Of a stretch of 64,000 nucleotides of DNA, positions 8,149 through 15,158 are shown piece after piece; positions within the stretch are counted from its first letter, which is position 1; each line of letters opens with the position of its first letter. The stretch comes from Blautia glucerasea (GTDB taxonomy: Bacteria > Bacillota > Clostridia > Lachnospirales > Lachnospiraceae). The notes under the pieces were generated by a model, which had not been told where the DNA came from, made no database searches, and saw nothing but the letters and a program-made list of their open reading frames with translations. Made by a program: the position numbers and the translations under genes. Location of the stretch: positions 186,001-250,000 of the forward strand of contig NZ_JAJBMO010000002.1 of the NCBI RefSeq assembly GCF_020537505.1, written 5' to 3'.

Positions 8149-8598
8149 TCAGATCAAGCCGCGGTCTTTCATGTCCCCTTCGATCCGCTGTTCCTGACGG
8201 ACGGACAGACCGATTTTTTCGGCGGTTCTTTGCTGTGTCTCTTTCAAAATCACGCGGTTGTAATAGATTTTTTCTTCGTAGCCGGTCAGGCTCGAATAAA
8301 TCTTTTGCACGCGCTTTTTGCTCCGGCGAAGTTCCTTCCGTTCCTCTGTCAGTGTTCGGATGTTCGCTTCGTCGCGCTGGATCAGTTCCAGCCCTTCCAG
8401 AAAAGAAATGTGAGTGCTAGGCGAAGACTCTTTCGAATAGTCAATTCCACCAACGCCAGAAGGGCCATTCCACCCACACATTTTTTTGATCTTGTCAATC
8501 GACCTTCTGTGATTTTTGATTCGCTCATTACACAACATAATTTGAAGGTCAATGTCTCTAAAAAGGTTCCTTTCGTTGTTATTAGACGGTTTCGCCAT
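8149..8598 (-). CDS. ArpU/RinA-like late transcription regulator
   Basis: Start at 8598 (149 aa) chosen for the AAGGGGAAG site; the frame is open to 8619. The N-terminal half is helical and charged. The C-terminal 45 residues (GYEEKIYYNRVILKETQQRT, then AEKIGLSVRQEQRIEGDM) form a sigma-region-4-like helix-turn-helix typical of ArpU/RinA-type phage regulators. These proteins switch on packaging and structural genes. The heptamer array and promoter just downstream fit this role. The exact family is inferred from helix pattern and position. Confidence 0.72.
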   Translation of the reverse strand: MAKPSNNNERNLFRDIDLQIMLCNERIKNHRRSIDKIKKMCGWNGPSGVGGIDYSKESSPSTHISFLEGLELIQRDEANIRTLTEERKELRRSKKRVQKIYSSLTGYEEKIYYNRVILKETQQRTAEKIGLSVRQEQRIEGDMKDRGLI

Positions 8599-8609
8599 TA
8601 GGCTTCCCC

Positions 8610-8638
8610 TTGCAATCACGGCCGCTTCGTGCTATGAT
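8610..8638 (+). promoter_or_regulatory. Plus-strand promoter of small RNA candidate 1
   Basis: TTGCAA (8610-8615), a 17-base spacer and TATGAT (8633-8638), followed by TATTAAAGG. It points right, against all neighbouring genes. The promoter at 18677-18705 has the same layout and the same bases after the -10. Confidence 0.65.
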
Positions 8639-8644
8639 TATTAA

Positions 8645-8693
8645 AGGTTTTGTGGGCGGAGAAGTCGGAAACGGCGTTCCGTCCTTTTATTTT
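8645..8693 (+). ncRNA. Candidate small RNA 1 (about 49 nt, ends in terminator)
   Basis: Transcription from the promoter at 8610 would start near 8645 and give a short RNA. It folds as GGGCGGA pairing with TCCGTCC, with an inner GTCG-GAAA-CGGC tetraloop hairpin, and then TTTTATTTT. No reading frame of useful length is present. The gap between two minus-strand genes is otherwise empty. Promoter, structured body and terminator are all seen in the sequence; expression and function are unknown. It resembles candidate 2 in its promoter and first bases only. Confidence 0.55.
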
Positions 8694-8713
8694 ACAACAA
8701 TCTTTTTGTCAAA

Positions 8714-8899
8714 TCAACCGTTTTCATAATCTTTCACCACTTCCAGCCACAAGCCCCGTTTTCCGTCTTTGTAATAAAGAAAATCGGTATAGATCCCAGC
8801 TTTCAGAAGTTCTTCGGACATCCTGATCGCGTCGTCCGCGTCCCGACATTTTATCGTGTCGCCGGCTTTAAGTTTCTGCGGATTCTTCGTCCTGGACAT
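8714..8899 (-). CDS. Small phage protein of unknown function
   Basis: A 61-residue protein with an alpha/beta pattern (KAGDTIKCRDADDAIRMSEE, then LYYKDGKRGLWLEVV). It has a good ribosome site (AAAGGGGAAG) and overlaps the end of the upstream gene by 32 bases, as expected in a packed early operon. I do not recognise the family. The DADDAIRMSEELLKAG stretch looks like a small signal-like helix but gives no function. Confidence 0.6.
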   Translation of the reverse strand: MSRTKNPQKLKAGDTIKCRDADDAIRMSEELLKAGIYTDFLYYKDGKRGLWLEVVKDYENG

Positions 8900-9086
8900 T
8901 CTTTTCTTCCCCTTTCGATTCCTTGATCCCGAAACTGCTATTATAACCGGCGTCTTTCAGGATTTTTCGAACTTTTTCAAATTCTTTCTTTGTGAAATTC
9001 TCAACCCTGGCAATCACGACCGAATTTTCGACTTTCGCTTTATATCCGGCCGCGGTCAGTAATTGAACCGCTTCTTCTTTGCTCAT
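8868..9086 (-). CDS. Small phage protein of unknown function
   Basis: Start at 9086 (72 aa) follows AGAAAGGTGAGG. The sequence (MSKEEAVQLLTAAGYKAKVE, then FTKKEFEKVRKILKDAGY) contains two similar helix-strand halves, each ending in AAGY/DAGY, which hints at a small internal duplication. Many phage early operons carry such compact alpha/beta proteins. No function can be assigned. Confidence 0.6.
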   Translation of the reverse strand: MSKEEAVQLLTAAGYKAKVENSVVIARVENFTKKEFEKVRKILKDAGYNSSFGIKESKGEEKNVQDEESAET

Positions 9087-9090
9087 TTCC

Positions 9091-9327
9091 TCACCTTTCT
9101 TGTACACATGAAATATAATTCCCGTCGGCGTCCTGGTAGATCTCCACCGGGAAGGCCAGGGCTTCGATAACTCCGATCAGCTTCGCGTCTTTTGGAATAT
9201 CCTTCGTTTCCACCGAATAAGAATTCAAATAAGCCGTTTCAAGTTCTGGATCGTTATCGTTTAGCGGTGCCGGCTTGAAATCTTCGGTTTCATTCACGTT
9301 TTCCTGGTTCTTTTTCCTTCTTGCCAT
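9091..9327 (-). CDS. Small phage protein of unknown function
   Basis: A 78-residue protein with a basic N-terminus (MARRKKNQENVNE) and a C-terminal beta pattern ending AFPVEIYQDADGNYISCVQER. AGAAAGGGGG precedes the ATG. It overlaps the upstream zinc-finger gene by 38 bases. No family is recognised. Confidence 0.6.
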   Translation of the reverse strand: MARRKKNQENVNETEDFKPAPLNDNDPELETAYLNSYSVETKDIPKDAKLIGVIEALAFPVEIYQDADGNYISCVQER

Positions 9328-9643
9328 CTTGTAAGCCCCCTTTCTTTACATTCACATAGCCAAACGAACCGCCAGACAGGAAAAAGGCCCTTCCGGCCGT
9401 TTCGTCCATGTCCCCGTTGTCAATATGGCTTTGATAACAGGCGGCCGCCCGTTCCCTGGCTCCGCGGTCGCCGTATGCGTTGACGCGCCAGCCGGCGCCG
9501 CAAATATTACAGTAAATCACTTCGTCGATTTTTACCGGGTGTCTTTCCCGGTAATGCTTTTCGATTGCGATCCGGTCTGTCGAATTCTTTCCGCAAACCG
9601 GACAGCAATAATATTTTACACTCCGGGATCTCTGGCGGCTCAT
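9290..9643 (-). CDS. Zinc-finger phage protein
   Basis: A 117-residue protein with two metal-binding motifs. The first is a C2H2-like finger, CCPVCGKNSTDRIAIEKHYRERH. In short form this is CPVC followed by HYRERH at residues about 14-35. The second is a CNICG half-knuckle near residue 45. It could bind DNA or RNA. The rest is low in recognisable motifs. It starts inside the 3' end of the upstream gene and its own 3' end overlaps the next gene. Confidence 0.62.
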   Translation of the reverse strand: MSRQRSRSVKYYCCPVCGKNSTDRIAIEKHYRERHPVKIDEVIYCNICGAGWRVNAYGDRGARERAAACYQSHIDNGDMDETAGRAFFLSGGSFGYVNVKKGGLQDGKKEKEPGKRE

Positions 9644-9915
9644 TCCAGGTCAACCCCCAGTTCAACAATTCTTTTATTGTTCTTAATGTCCATCGTTTCG
9701 ATCTGCTTCTTCCAAACCGCGCCGTAAATCTGAAAATCCTTTTTCAAGGTCAGAAAATAACGCTTGTGTGGATCGCGTAAATGAAGTTTTATAAGGCTGT
9801 CCGTCAGGTGATCGGTGACGCCTTTGTCTATGACTGTTATATCAATCCTGGCCGCGGCCCGATTGAATTCCCGGCAAATTATGACATATTCCGGGCGTTT
9901 ATTTTTCTTTCCCAT
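9640..9915 (-). CDS. Phage protein of unknown function
   Basis: A 91-residue, mostly basic protein. It has an alternating hydrophobic pattern (ARIDITVIDKGVTDHLTDSL) and a second half rich in Lys and Phe. It lies three bases downstream of the methyltransferase remnant and overlaps the zinc-finger gene by four bases (ATGA type), so it is translationally coupled. No family is recognised. Confidence 0.58.
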   Translation of the reverse strand: MGKKNKRPEYVIICREFNRAAARIDITVIDKGVTDHLTDSLIKLHLRDPHKRYFLTLKKDFQIYGAVWKKQIETMDIKNNKRIVELGVDLE

Positions 9916-9918
9916 TCT

Positions 9919-10354
9919 CTAGTTTCCTTTCTGGCCGTAAACGACGACCATTGACGGAAAAGGGGCGCTGTTTTTACTATCGCCGAATTTCAGGCGACCA
10001 CGTATGAAGCGAATTTCCGCTTTGTGGTATATGTAATCGTGGAACCATTTTGTATCGGTTCGCGCTGGTAATAACATAACGACAAGGTTTCCGTGATCCT
10101 CATTCGTGCGAAAGGCTTTTTCCACCCATTTTCCTATTTCCCGGCCATACGGGGGATTGCAAAATACCCTATGCCCCCCCCCATTCTTTCAAAAGGCCAT
10201 TGTCGGCTATGGTATAATATTTTTCGCACTTATGGTTGAATTCATCAGCACACGGATCCAGGTCGAAATGAAATTCCTTGTCAAGTTCAGCAAAGAACGC
10301 CTTCGGTGTGGCCCATGCGTCCGTTTTGCTGGAAAACATAACATTTGTGTTCAT
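9919..10354 (-). pseudogene. Dam-type DNA adenine methyltransferase, frameshifted at a G9 tract
   Basis: Two frames together encode one phage N6-adenine methyltransferase of about 145 residues. The first (10354 down to 10169) reads MNTNVMFSSKTDAWATPKAF to KEWGG and then stops. The second, ending at 9919, resumes with HRVFCNPPYGREIGKW, which contains the catalytic NPPY motif. The break is at nine G residues (10174-10182, C on the plus strand); eight would restore the frame exactly. The full family length fits the joined product. This may be phase variation, a mutation or a sequencing error. It lies in the early operon with coupled neighbours. Confidence 0.8.
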
Positions 10355-10494
10355 TCATTCTTTCCTTTCGTGTTCATGCTATCAGGAAGCCATTCAGGGA
10401 AGTCATAAATTGACATCTGGCCGTCACATTCGTAATCATCCAGGATCCCCGAAGGTTCCGTTTCGTTTTTTGGTTTCTTTTCTTTGTTTTCCAC
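10351..10494 (-). CDS. Short acidic phage protein
   Basis: A 47-residue frame starting with GTG at 10494 and ending with TGA that overlaps the methyltransferase ATG (ATGA). The translated sequence (GILDDYECDGQMSIYDFPEW near the middle) is not low-complexity and fits phage early proteins with a QMSIYDFPEWL-type motif. AAAGGATGATTAAGGA lies before the start. Without it there would be a 150-base hole in a tightly packed operon. Function unknown. Confidence 0.6.
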   Translation of the reverse strand: MENKEKKPKNETEPSGILDDYECDGQMSIYDFPEWLPDSMNTKGKNE

Positions 10495-10501
10495 TCCTTA
10501 A

Positions 10502-11449
10502 TCATCCTTTTTTCGGATCATAGTCTTCAAATCGGCTGATTGTTCGGAATATCCGCCTATTATTCACATACCTTTGAAGAAGCCGAACCGGATCATTCCC
10601 TTTCGTGTGTTCCTTGTCGTAAATCATCACATAAGGATCATAGCCCAGATCGCGAAGTGTATAGATTCTTTCAAGGTCTTGTTCGAATGTGGTGTCAAAA
10701 TTCGTCAGGACATACACACTTGTTTTTCTGGCTCCCCATCCGGTTATTTCCTTGAACTGGCGGAACTTCGGAAGGATTGTTTCTTTGTCCTGGTACTTAT
10801 CCCAGGCAAAATGAACGCTTTCGACGCGAAGTTTTCCGATCATTTCCGCCTTTTCTTCGGTCATTAGCCGAATATCTAAGCCCTGGTTTATATTTATCCT
10901 CGCCTTACTGTCTATTAGCTGTTGCAATAATTCTTTCCAATCCCGACAAGCTAAAATATTCGGATCGCATAGCATTATATTTTTCTGTCCATGCCAGAAT
11001 TCGGATAGATCAGCAACCTTGACCGAACATTTTCCTTCTTTCGCGGCCACATGGCAAAAGTCGCAACCGCGCGGACATCCTCTTGTAAGAAATCCGTAAG
11101 CCGTGTCGGTTATTCCGTAAAGGCCATAATCTGGATAAATATGTTCTATTTCCGGCGGAAGCGGAATGTCCTTCGTTTTGTCGAATTCTTCTTTTCCGTC
11201 CTTCAAAGAAATACAATAACCGGATCCGCCTTTTATTACTTCGTCGGTGTCGATATAATATTCATAATCCGGTGTAAAGCTGAATACTTTTGACATATAC
11301 ACCCGATCCATGTGTCCCGAAAATAACGGCTGATACCACGAAACATCGTCGCCGCGTGCCTTGTGGTATGCCGATATTTTCATCAATGGGATATTCGGGA
11401 AATTATGTCCGTCAACATCAATCAGACCGATTTTCTTTTTACTCGACAT
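10502..11449 (-). CDS. Radical SAM protein with B12-binding-like N-terminus
   Basis: The start at 11449 (315 aa) overlaps the upstream stop; the frame is open 29 codons further. Residues 125-132 carry the cluster motif CPRGCDFC (CX3CX2C) that binds the [4Fe-4S] cluster and SAM. The N-terminal about 60 residues (KKKIGLIDVDGHNFPNIPLM) look like the cobalamin-binding fold of B12-dependent radical SAM enzymes. A TIM-barrel-like region with NINQGLDIRLM follows. Related proteins appear in other Firmicutes phages near DNA methyltransferases, but the substrate is unknown. DNA or nucleotide modification is one guess. Confidence 0.85.
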   Translation of the reverse strand: MSSKKKIGLIDVDGHNFPNIPLMKISAYHKARGDDVSWYQPLFSGHMDRVYMSKVFSFTPDYEYYIDTDEVIKGGSGYCISLKDGKEEFDKTKDIPLPPEIEHIYPDYGLYGITDTAYGFLTRGCPRGCDFCHVAAKEGKCSVKVADLSEFWHGQKNIMLCDPNILACRDWKELLQQLIDSKARININQGLDIRLMTEEKAEMIGKLRVESVHFAWDKYQDKETILPKFRQFKEITGWGARKTSVYVLTNFDTTFEQDLERIYTLRDLGYDPYVMIYDKEHTKGNDPVRLLQRYVNNRRIFRTISRFEDYDPKKG

Positions 11450-11660
11450 TCGACCGATCGAAGGTTGTAAACGATGTCTGTCCGTTCTCGCGGACTGCTT
11501 CGGTTCCGACAACGATTTCCAGTTCAACCGGTTCATTCTTTACCAGGTCAAAAACGACAAGCGCCTGTCCCTGTTCCACTGCGTAGGTGATCCCGGTCGC
11601 CTGGCTAGCTTCGGTCATAAGGGACATAAATTTATTTATTCTTTCCTGTTGATTTTCCAT
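11439..11660 (-). CDS. Small phage protein of unknown function
   Basis: Start at 11660 (73 aa) follows AGAAAGGAAAAG. It has an N-terminal helix (QQERINKFMSLMTEASQ) and a beta-rich end (ALVVFDLVKNEPVELEIVVG). It overlaps the radical SAM gene and the small membrane-protein gene upstream. No family is recognised. Confidence 0.6.
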   Translation of the reverse strand: MENQQERINKFMSLMTEASQATGITYAVEQGQALVVFDLVKNEPVELEIVVGTEAVRENGQTSFTTFDRSNVE

Positions 11661-11812
11661 TTCTTTTCCTTTCTGGCCTTCAAGATCCATTCTTCCTGTT
11701 CCCGATCTTCGTCCTTCTTTTCATCGTCGCTTTTACGTGACACGGCCGCGGCCAGTGCGAAGATAAACGCTAGGAATACCACGGCGGCGGCCATTATAAC
11801 CAGGGCTTTCAT
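11636..11812 (-). CDS. Small single-span membrane protein
   Basis: A 58-residue frame starting ATG at 11812, overlapping the ASCH-gene stop (ATGA). Residues 3-24 are a hydrophobic helix (ALVIMAAAVVFLAFIFALAA), followed by a highly charged tail (SRKSDDEKKDEDREQEE). The pattern is that of a type II single-pass membrane peptide with a cytoplasmic acidic/basic tail. It overlaps the next gene by 25 bases. Coding is supported by the coupled start and the coherent protein; function is unknown. Confidence 0.62.
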   Translation of the reverse strand: MKALVIMAAAVVFLAFIFALAAAVSRKSDDEKKDEDREQEEWILKARKEKKWKINRKE

Positions 11813-12624
11813 TTCGCGTCTCCTTCCTGGATAAGCTGTTCGCCGTCGTAAGTGTAGACATCCGCGGCCGGGATCGTGTAAAAATTCGGGTAAAAATTAT
11901 ATTTCTGGATCCAATCCTGGAAGACAGCTTCAAGGCCGTTTTCCAGTTCTTCGATCTGTTCCTTTGTGGCGTCGTCCAGGTAATCGTCGGCCCACTCGCC
12001 GCCCTCGTCCTGGGCCTGGCACTGAACCGCTTCGATCACGTCGTAACCAGAATTTGAAAGCGACGGACGATAAAATTCACACTGGCCGACGAAGATCTTA
12101 TTCGGAATCCCTCTTTTCGGTGGATATTTCTTGAATTCCTCAAATTCCGCGATCGCGTCCTTCAAGGCTTCTTTCGTGTTGTTATAGGTGGCTCCGTAAG
12201 TCTCGCCATCGAAGCTATACGCGACCAGGTTCGCCGTGTATTCCTGGATATAACACCAACTTTGCGGCGGCCTGACAACTCCGGCCGTGTCAATCTTGAA
12301 CGCCTGGTCGAATTCGACCGGTGTTCCTTCCTGGACGTGCCAGCCATAAAGACAAGTATCGGTTTTCCCGTTGGCCCCGTTGGCGTATTCGAATAATTCG
12401 CCAGGTTCTAGGCCGGAACATTCCGAAAGTTCCTTGTAATCGTTGGTTTTCTTGATATAGTCGCAAGTAAACGCGCCCATGATTCCGCGGCCGGTCACAT
12501 AGCAGACCACCCGGAAGGGATATTCAATCCCCTTCGGTCTGTTCTTGCGGATTTCCAGTTCCTTTTCCCCGGAAAGAATTTTCTTCCACCATTTTTCCTT
12601 AATGCTTATCAGGACTGTTTTCAC
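11809..12624 (-). CDS. ASCH-domain protein with C-terminal extension
   Basis: A 271-residue protein. The first about 125 residues (VLISIKEKWWKKILSGEKEL, then EIRKNRP) match the ASCH/PUA-like fold: a loop with WxxxIxxGxKxxExRK is the family signature, and it is followed by CYVTGRG and GAFTCD strands. ASCH domains bind RNA or modified nucleosides. The C-terminal half (from about residue 135) is unrelated, acidic and rich in Tyr, Trp and Glu. It ends next to a small membrane-protein gene. A role in nucleotide or RNA metabolism is inferred. Confidence 0.72.
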   Translation of the reverse strand: MKTVLISIKEKWWKKILSGEKELEIRKNRPKGIEYPFRVVCYVTGRGIMGAFTCDYIKKTNDYKELSECSGLEPGELFEYANGANGKTDTCLYGWHVQEGTPVEFDQAFKIDTAGVVRPPQSWCYIQEYTANLVAYSFDGETYGATYNNTKEALKDAIAEFEEFKKYPPKRGIPNKIFVGQCEFYRPSLSNSGYDVIEAVQCQAQDEGGEWADDYLDDATKEQIEELENGLEAVFQDWIQKYNFYPNFYTIPAADVYTYDGEQLIQEGDAK

Positions 12625-12862
12625 TCTCGATCGCTCCTTTCTGGATAAAGCCCTTAATTTCTTCGATACACTCCGGGCAAAAATCTTTTACCGTGTATCT
12701 GTTGATAAAGTCGAAAAGACCGCAAAACAGGCCGTTTTTCTTCGATTCCTGACTTTTCTTTTTTCTCTCCGCTCTAGCCGGAACTATTTTGATTGTCTTT
12801 GAATTTACTTCATCGAACGTCTTTCCGCACCGGTCGCAAGTGCAAATTGTTTTTACCATCAT
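12599..12862 (-). CDS. Zinc-ribbon phage protein
   Basis: An 87-residue protein with CTCDRCGKTF near the N-terminus and CPECIEEIKGF near residue 62. This CxxC plus CxxC pair can hold one zinc ion. The middle is very basic (ARAERKKKSQESKK). The second ATG (12859) is also possible; AAGGAAAAAG lies upstream. It overlaps the ASCH gene by 26 bases. Function unknown. Confidence 0.6.
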   Translation of the reverse strand: MMVKTICTCDRCGKTFDEVNSKTIKIVPARAERKKKSQESKKNGLFCGLFDFINRYTVKDFCPECIEEIKGFIQKGAIESENSPDKH

Positions 12863-12878
12863 TCTTTTTCCTTCCTGG

Positions 12879-13073
12879 CTATTTGTAAATTATGCCGGTG
12901 TGCTTATTCTTGAAGCCGATCCGGCCGTGGATCTCATAGCCTTGTAATTCTGCAATTTTCCTGAATATCTCCACAAGATCGGTTACTTCCTGCGGCTGTT
13001 TATCGGTCTTTCGGATCGCGCGTTCCGCCGTAACGTCACGATAACCGGAACCGTTGTATTTTAAGTCGTCCAT
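12879..13073 (-). CDS. Small phage protein of unknown function
   Basis: A 64-residue protein starting at 13073, coupled to the SSB stop (TAATG). The first third is charged (MDDLKYNGSGYRDVTAERAI) and the rest alternates helix and strand, ending HGRIGFKNKHTGIIYK. Its position directly after ssb suggests a link to replication or recombination, but nothing in the sequence proves it. Confidence 0.58.
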   Translation of the reverse strand: MDDLKYNGSGYRDVTAERAIRKTDKQPQEVTDLVEIFRKIAELQGYEIHGRIGFKNKHTGIIYK

Positions 13074-13504
13074 TAACGGAACGGGAATTCCCCGTCCCCT
13101 TCCGGGATGTCCATAAACGAACTATTTTCCGGCGCCGGCGGTGGAACCTGTTCGTTTTCCCTGGTCTGTCTTCGTGTTTCTTCCTCTGCCTTCGTTTCGG
13201 CGAAGTTGATTTCATAGACGCGGACAGTCTTTGTATAGATTTTTCTTCCGCCAGGCTCCGTATAATGCCCGGATTCCAGACGGCCGACAATCTCGACCTT
13301 CTTGTCTTTTCTTAAAAAGTTTTTCGCGAATTCCGCGTTATGTCCGGTACACTTGCAGTCGATAAAATCGACCGCCTGGCCGCCGTCCGGGATTTTACCG
13401 TCCCGGACGCACATAATCGTAAATGTGGCAAATACGGCCCGGTCGCTGTCGTATTTCAAAACCGGATTGTCCGTAAGTCTGCCAGATCCCAGCCATTTGT
13501 TCAT
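13073..13504 (-). CDS. ssb: Single-stranded DNA-binding protein
   Basis: A 143-residue protein with the SSB OB-fold: MNKWLGSGRLTDNPVLKYDS at the start (the usual MNxxxLxGRLTxDPEL pattern), VDFIDCKCTGHNAEF, then RKDKKVEIVGRLESGHY. The C-terminus is a flexible Pro/Glu region ending DGEFPFR, close to the acidic DxDxPF tip that recruits replication and repair proteins, but with a terminal Arg after PF. It serves phage replication. It starts inside the stop of the upstream gene. Confidence 0.93.
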   Translation of the reverse strand: MNKWLGSGRLTDNPVLKYDSDRAVFATFTIMCVRDGKIPDGGQAVDFIDCKCTGHNAEFAKNFLRKDKKVEIVGRLESGHYTEPGGRKIYTKTVRVYEINFAETKAEEETRRQTRENEQVPPPAPENSSFMDIPEGDGEFPFR

Positions 13505-14019
13505 TTGCTTTTTCTCCCCTTTCCTTTTCGTCTCATTGGTTTGTGGTGCATTTTCAGCCAGTTATTCGGCATTTCCCGGTAGTCAATCGGCTTGTCCATG
13601 ACTTTTCCGACCGCGGCGGATAGTTCAAGTAATGCTTCCGCGGCCGCTTCGCAACCCATGCCGAAGCCCTTCAAAACTGTGTTAATGTTTCGAAGGCCGG
13701 CCTGGCGTTCGATCAGATTCGCTATGTAGCGTTGGAATGTTTCATCCGGCGGCAAGTGCCGCGCGATCTCCCTTGTCAGGTCTTCCGGCAAGTAGAAGAC
13801 AATCGCTCCGTAATGTTCCGAAAGGGCTATCACATAGACCGCGAACATGTCAAGGCCGACTTCATAGGCGAATAACAAGTTCACTTCGCCGACCGTGTGG
13901 GTTTCCTTTCCGAACTGAAATTCAATCCGGTTAATAGCTTCGTAGATCTCCGCTTCCGGGTCAGTTTCTTTCGACGGCTTTGAAGATAAAAATTTTCTTT
14001 CCCTTGCTGTACTTTGCAA
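13501..14019 (-). CDS. Phage protein of unknown function (start uncertain)
   Basis: The frame is open from a TTG at 14118, but its first third overlaps a separate 54-residue gene in another frame. There is no ATG before the middle of the protein. The TTG at 14019 is used here; this would give 172 residues with a conserved-looking core (AINRIEFQFGKETHTVGEV, LLFAYEVGLDMFAVYVIALS) and a basic tail. No family is recognised. The stop overlaps the ssb start. The protein end is certain, the beginning is not. Confidence 0.6.
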   Translation of the reverse strand: MQSTARERKFLSSKPSKETDPEAEIYEAINRIEFQFGKETHTVGEVNLLFAYEVGLDMFAVYVIALSEHYGAIVFYLPEDLTREIARHLPPDETFQRYIANLIERQAGLRNINTVLKGFGMGCEAAAEALLELSAAVGKVMDKPIDYREMPNNWLKMHHKPMRRKGKGRKSK

Positions 14020-14125
14020 GTTTTTTTCGCTTTCTTTCAGCGTCTTTCTCTGTCCCTCGAATAATCGCTCTTTCCTCGCCTTCCACAATGATAAAATACT
14101 TTTCTTTACATTCCACAAAATTCAT
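13961..14125 (-). CDS. Small basic phage protein overlapping the next gene
   Basis: A 54-residue frame starting ATG at 14125 with an excellent site (GGGAAGGTGGTTGA). It reads MNFVECKEKYFIIVEGEERA, then a Lys/Arg-rich helix and FIFKAVERN. The protein has a strand-turn-strand pattern (YFIIVEGEERAIIRG) and is more natural than the overlapping frame in the same bases. The following gene must therefore begin inside or after it. Function unknown. Confidence 0.62.
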   Translation of the reverse strand: MNFVECKEKYFIIVEGEERAIIRGTEKDAERKRKKLAKYSKGKKIFIFKAVERN

Positions 14126-14143
14126 TCAACCACCTTCCCGTTT

Positions 14144-14836
14144 CTATTCTGCCAGGCGTTCCTTGTCGCCGGCGTTTTGAAAATTCTTCCCGTCGATATA
14201 GCCATACTGGCGAAGAAGATCGTGTTCACTGCTTCTTTCAAATTCCCGTTCCTGGTATTCTTCCATTCCTGGGATTTCATCGACAAACGCGTTCACTTCT
14301 GCCGGAACCAGGCAAGCCAGGGCGAAGGTTTCGCTTTGTTTCTTCTGGTCTTCGAAATTCTGGTGAAGTCCGGCGTTAAAGCCTTCGACGTAGTTCATTT
14401 TTTCATTCCGGCCAAACTCCCGGCCGGCTTCCGCATAAATCGCCCGAAGTGTCGCCATTCTCCGGCGGATCACCTTCACGGCATAATTAAAAATGTTAAT
14501 GCTGATCTGTGCGTCTTCGTCGAACCCGAAAAATTTAAGCCGGAACGCGCCGCCGGATCTGCGTCTTGACGAAATAACCGCCCGACACCTGAAATTCCCG
14601 GCAATCAGACAGCCAAGATCGACCACCCAGTCGTCGCGGAACGACGGTGACGTGTAGGACACAACCGGGCGTTCCTTCGCCTTGTCCGGGTTGATCTGGC
14701 TCATTTCGATTTCGTACTTTGCCATTAACTCTTGTGCTTTTAACATGGCGGCCTTCGCTTCGTTCTCATTATCCGAACTGGATAAGGCGATCAGCTTTTC
14801 GATCTTGTCAATGATCTTGTTATCTGCTTCATTCAT
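14144..14836 (-). CDS. DUF2786-domain protein
   Basis: A 230-residue protein whose first about 40 residues match DUF2786 (KIEKLIALSSSDNENEAKAA, then MLKAQELMAKYEIEM). The remainder resembles the C-terminal part seen in phage members: DLGCLIAGNFRCRAVI, a basic SSRRRSG loop and an FFGFDEDAQ segment. Proteins of this family occur in phages and plasmids and are of unknown function. The start overlaps the HAD-gene stop, with AAAGGGAAAG upstream. Confidence 0.78.
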   Translation of the reverse strand: MNEADNKIIDKIEKLIALSSSDNENEAKAAMLKAQELMAKYEIEMSQINPDKAKERPVVSYTSPSFRDDWVVDLGCLIAGNFRCRAVISSRRRSGGAFRLKFFGFDEDAQISINIFNYAVKVIRRRMATLRAIYAEAGREFGRNEKMNYVEGFNAGLHQNFEDQKKQSETFALACLVPAEVNAFVDEIPGMEEYQEREFERSSEHDLLRQYGYIDGKNFQNAGDKERLAE

Positions 14837-15158
14837 GTTCTTTCCCTTTCTCGAATTTAACGACGACCGCTTTGTCGTCGATGTAGTAATCAGCCGTTAT
14901 TTTTCGGCTGTTCACGCCGTACATTTCAACGATTTCTGGTATATTATCGTTCACGGCGTCGAATTCAAGCCCGTGTTCCCGGCACTGGGCGACCGCGCTT
15001 TCCAGTGCTTCCCCGACGCGGCACGTCCACAAAATAACCTTGTGGCCGCCAGTCCGAAGATCTGAAAGCCAGTTCATCAGGGCTTCGTTCGGTTCCCCGA
15101 CTTCCGGCCACTTTCCGGCACTGGATAACACGCCGTCGAAGTCAACCGCTATAATCAC
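14829..15158 (-). CDS. HAD-superfamily phosphatase
   Basis: The GTG at 15158 (109 aa) overlaps the DnaC-like stop. The sequence then opens directly with the HAD nucleophile motif VDFDGVLS. Motif II is probably in KVILWTCR and the acidic motif IV is YYIDDKAV. This is a compact HAD domain without a cap, like small phage nucleotidases and the 3'-phosphatase part of polynucleotide kinases. The likely substrate is a nucleotide or DNA end. The frame is open to 15305 but that region codes for the DnaC-like protein. Confidence 0.82.
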   Translation of the reverse strand: MIIAVDFDGVLSSAGKWPEVGEPNEALMNWLSDLRTGGHKVILWTCRVGEALESAVAQCREHGLEFDAVNDNIPEIVEMYGVNSRKITADYYIDDKAVVVKFEKGKEHE

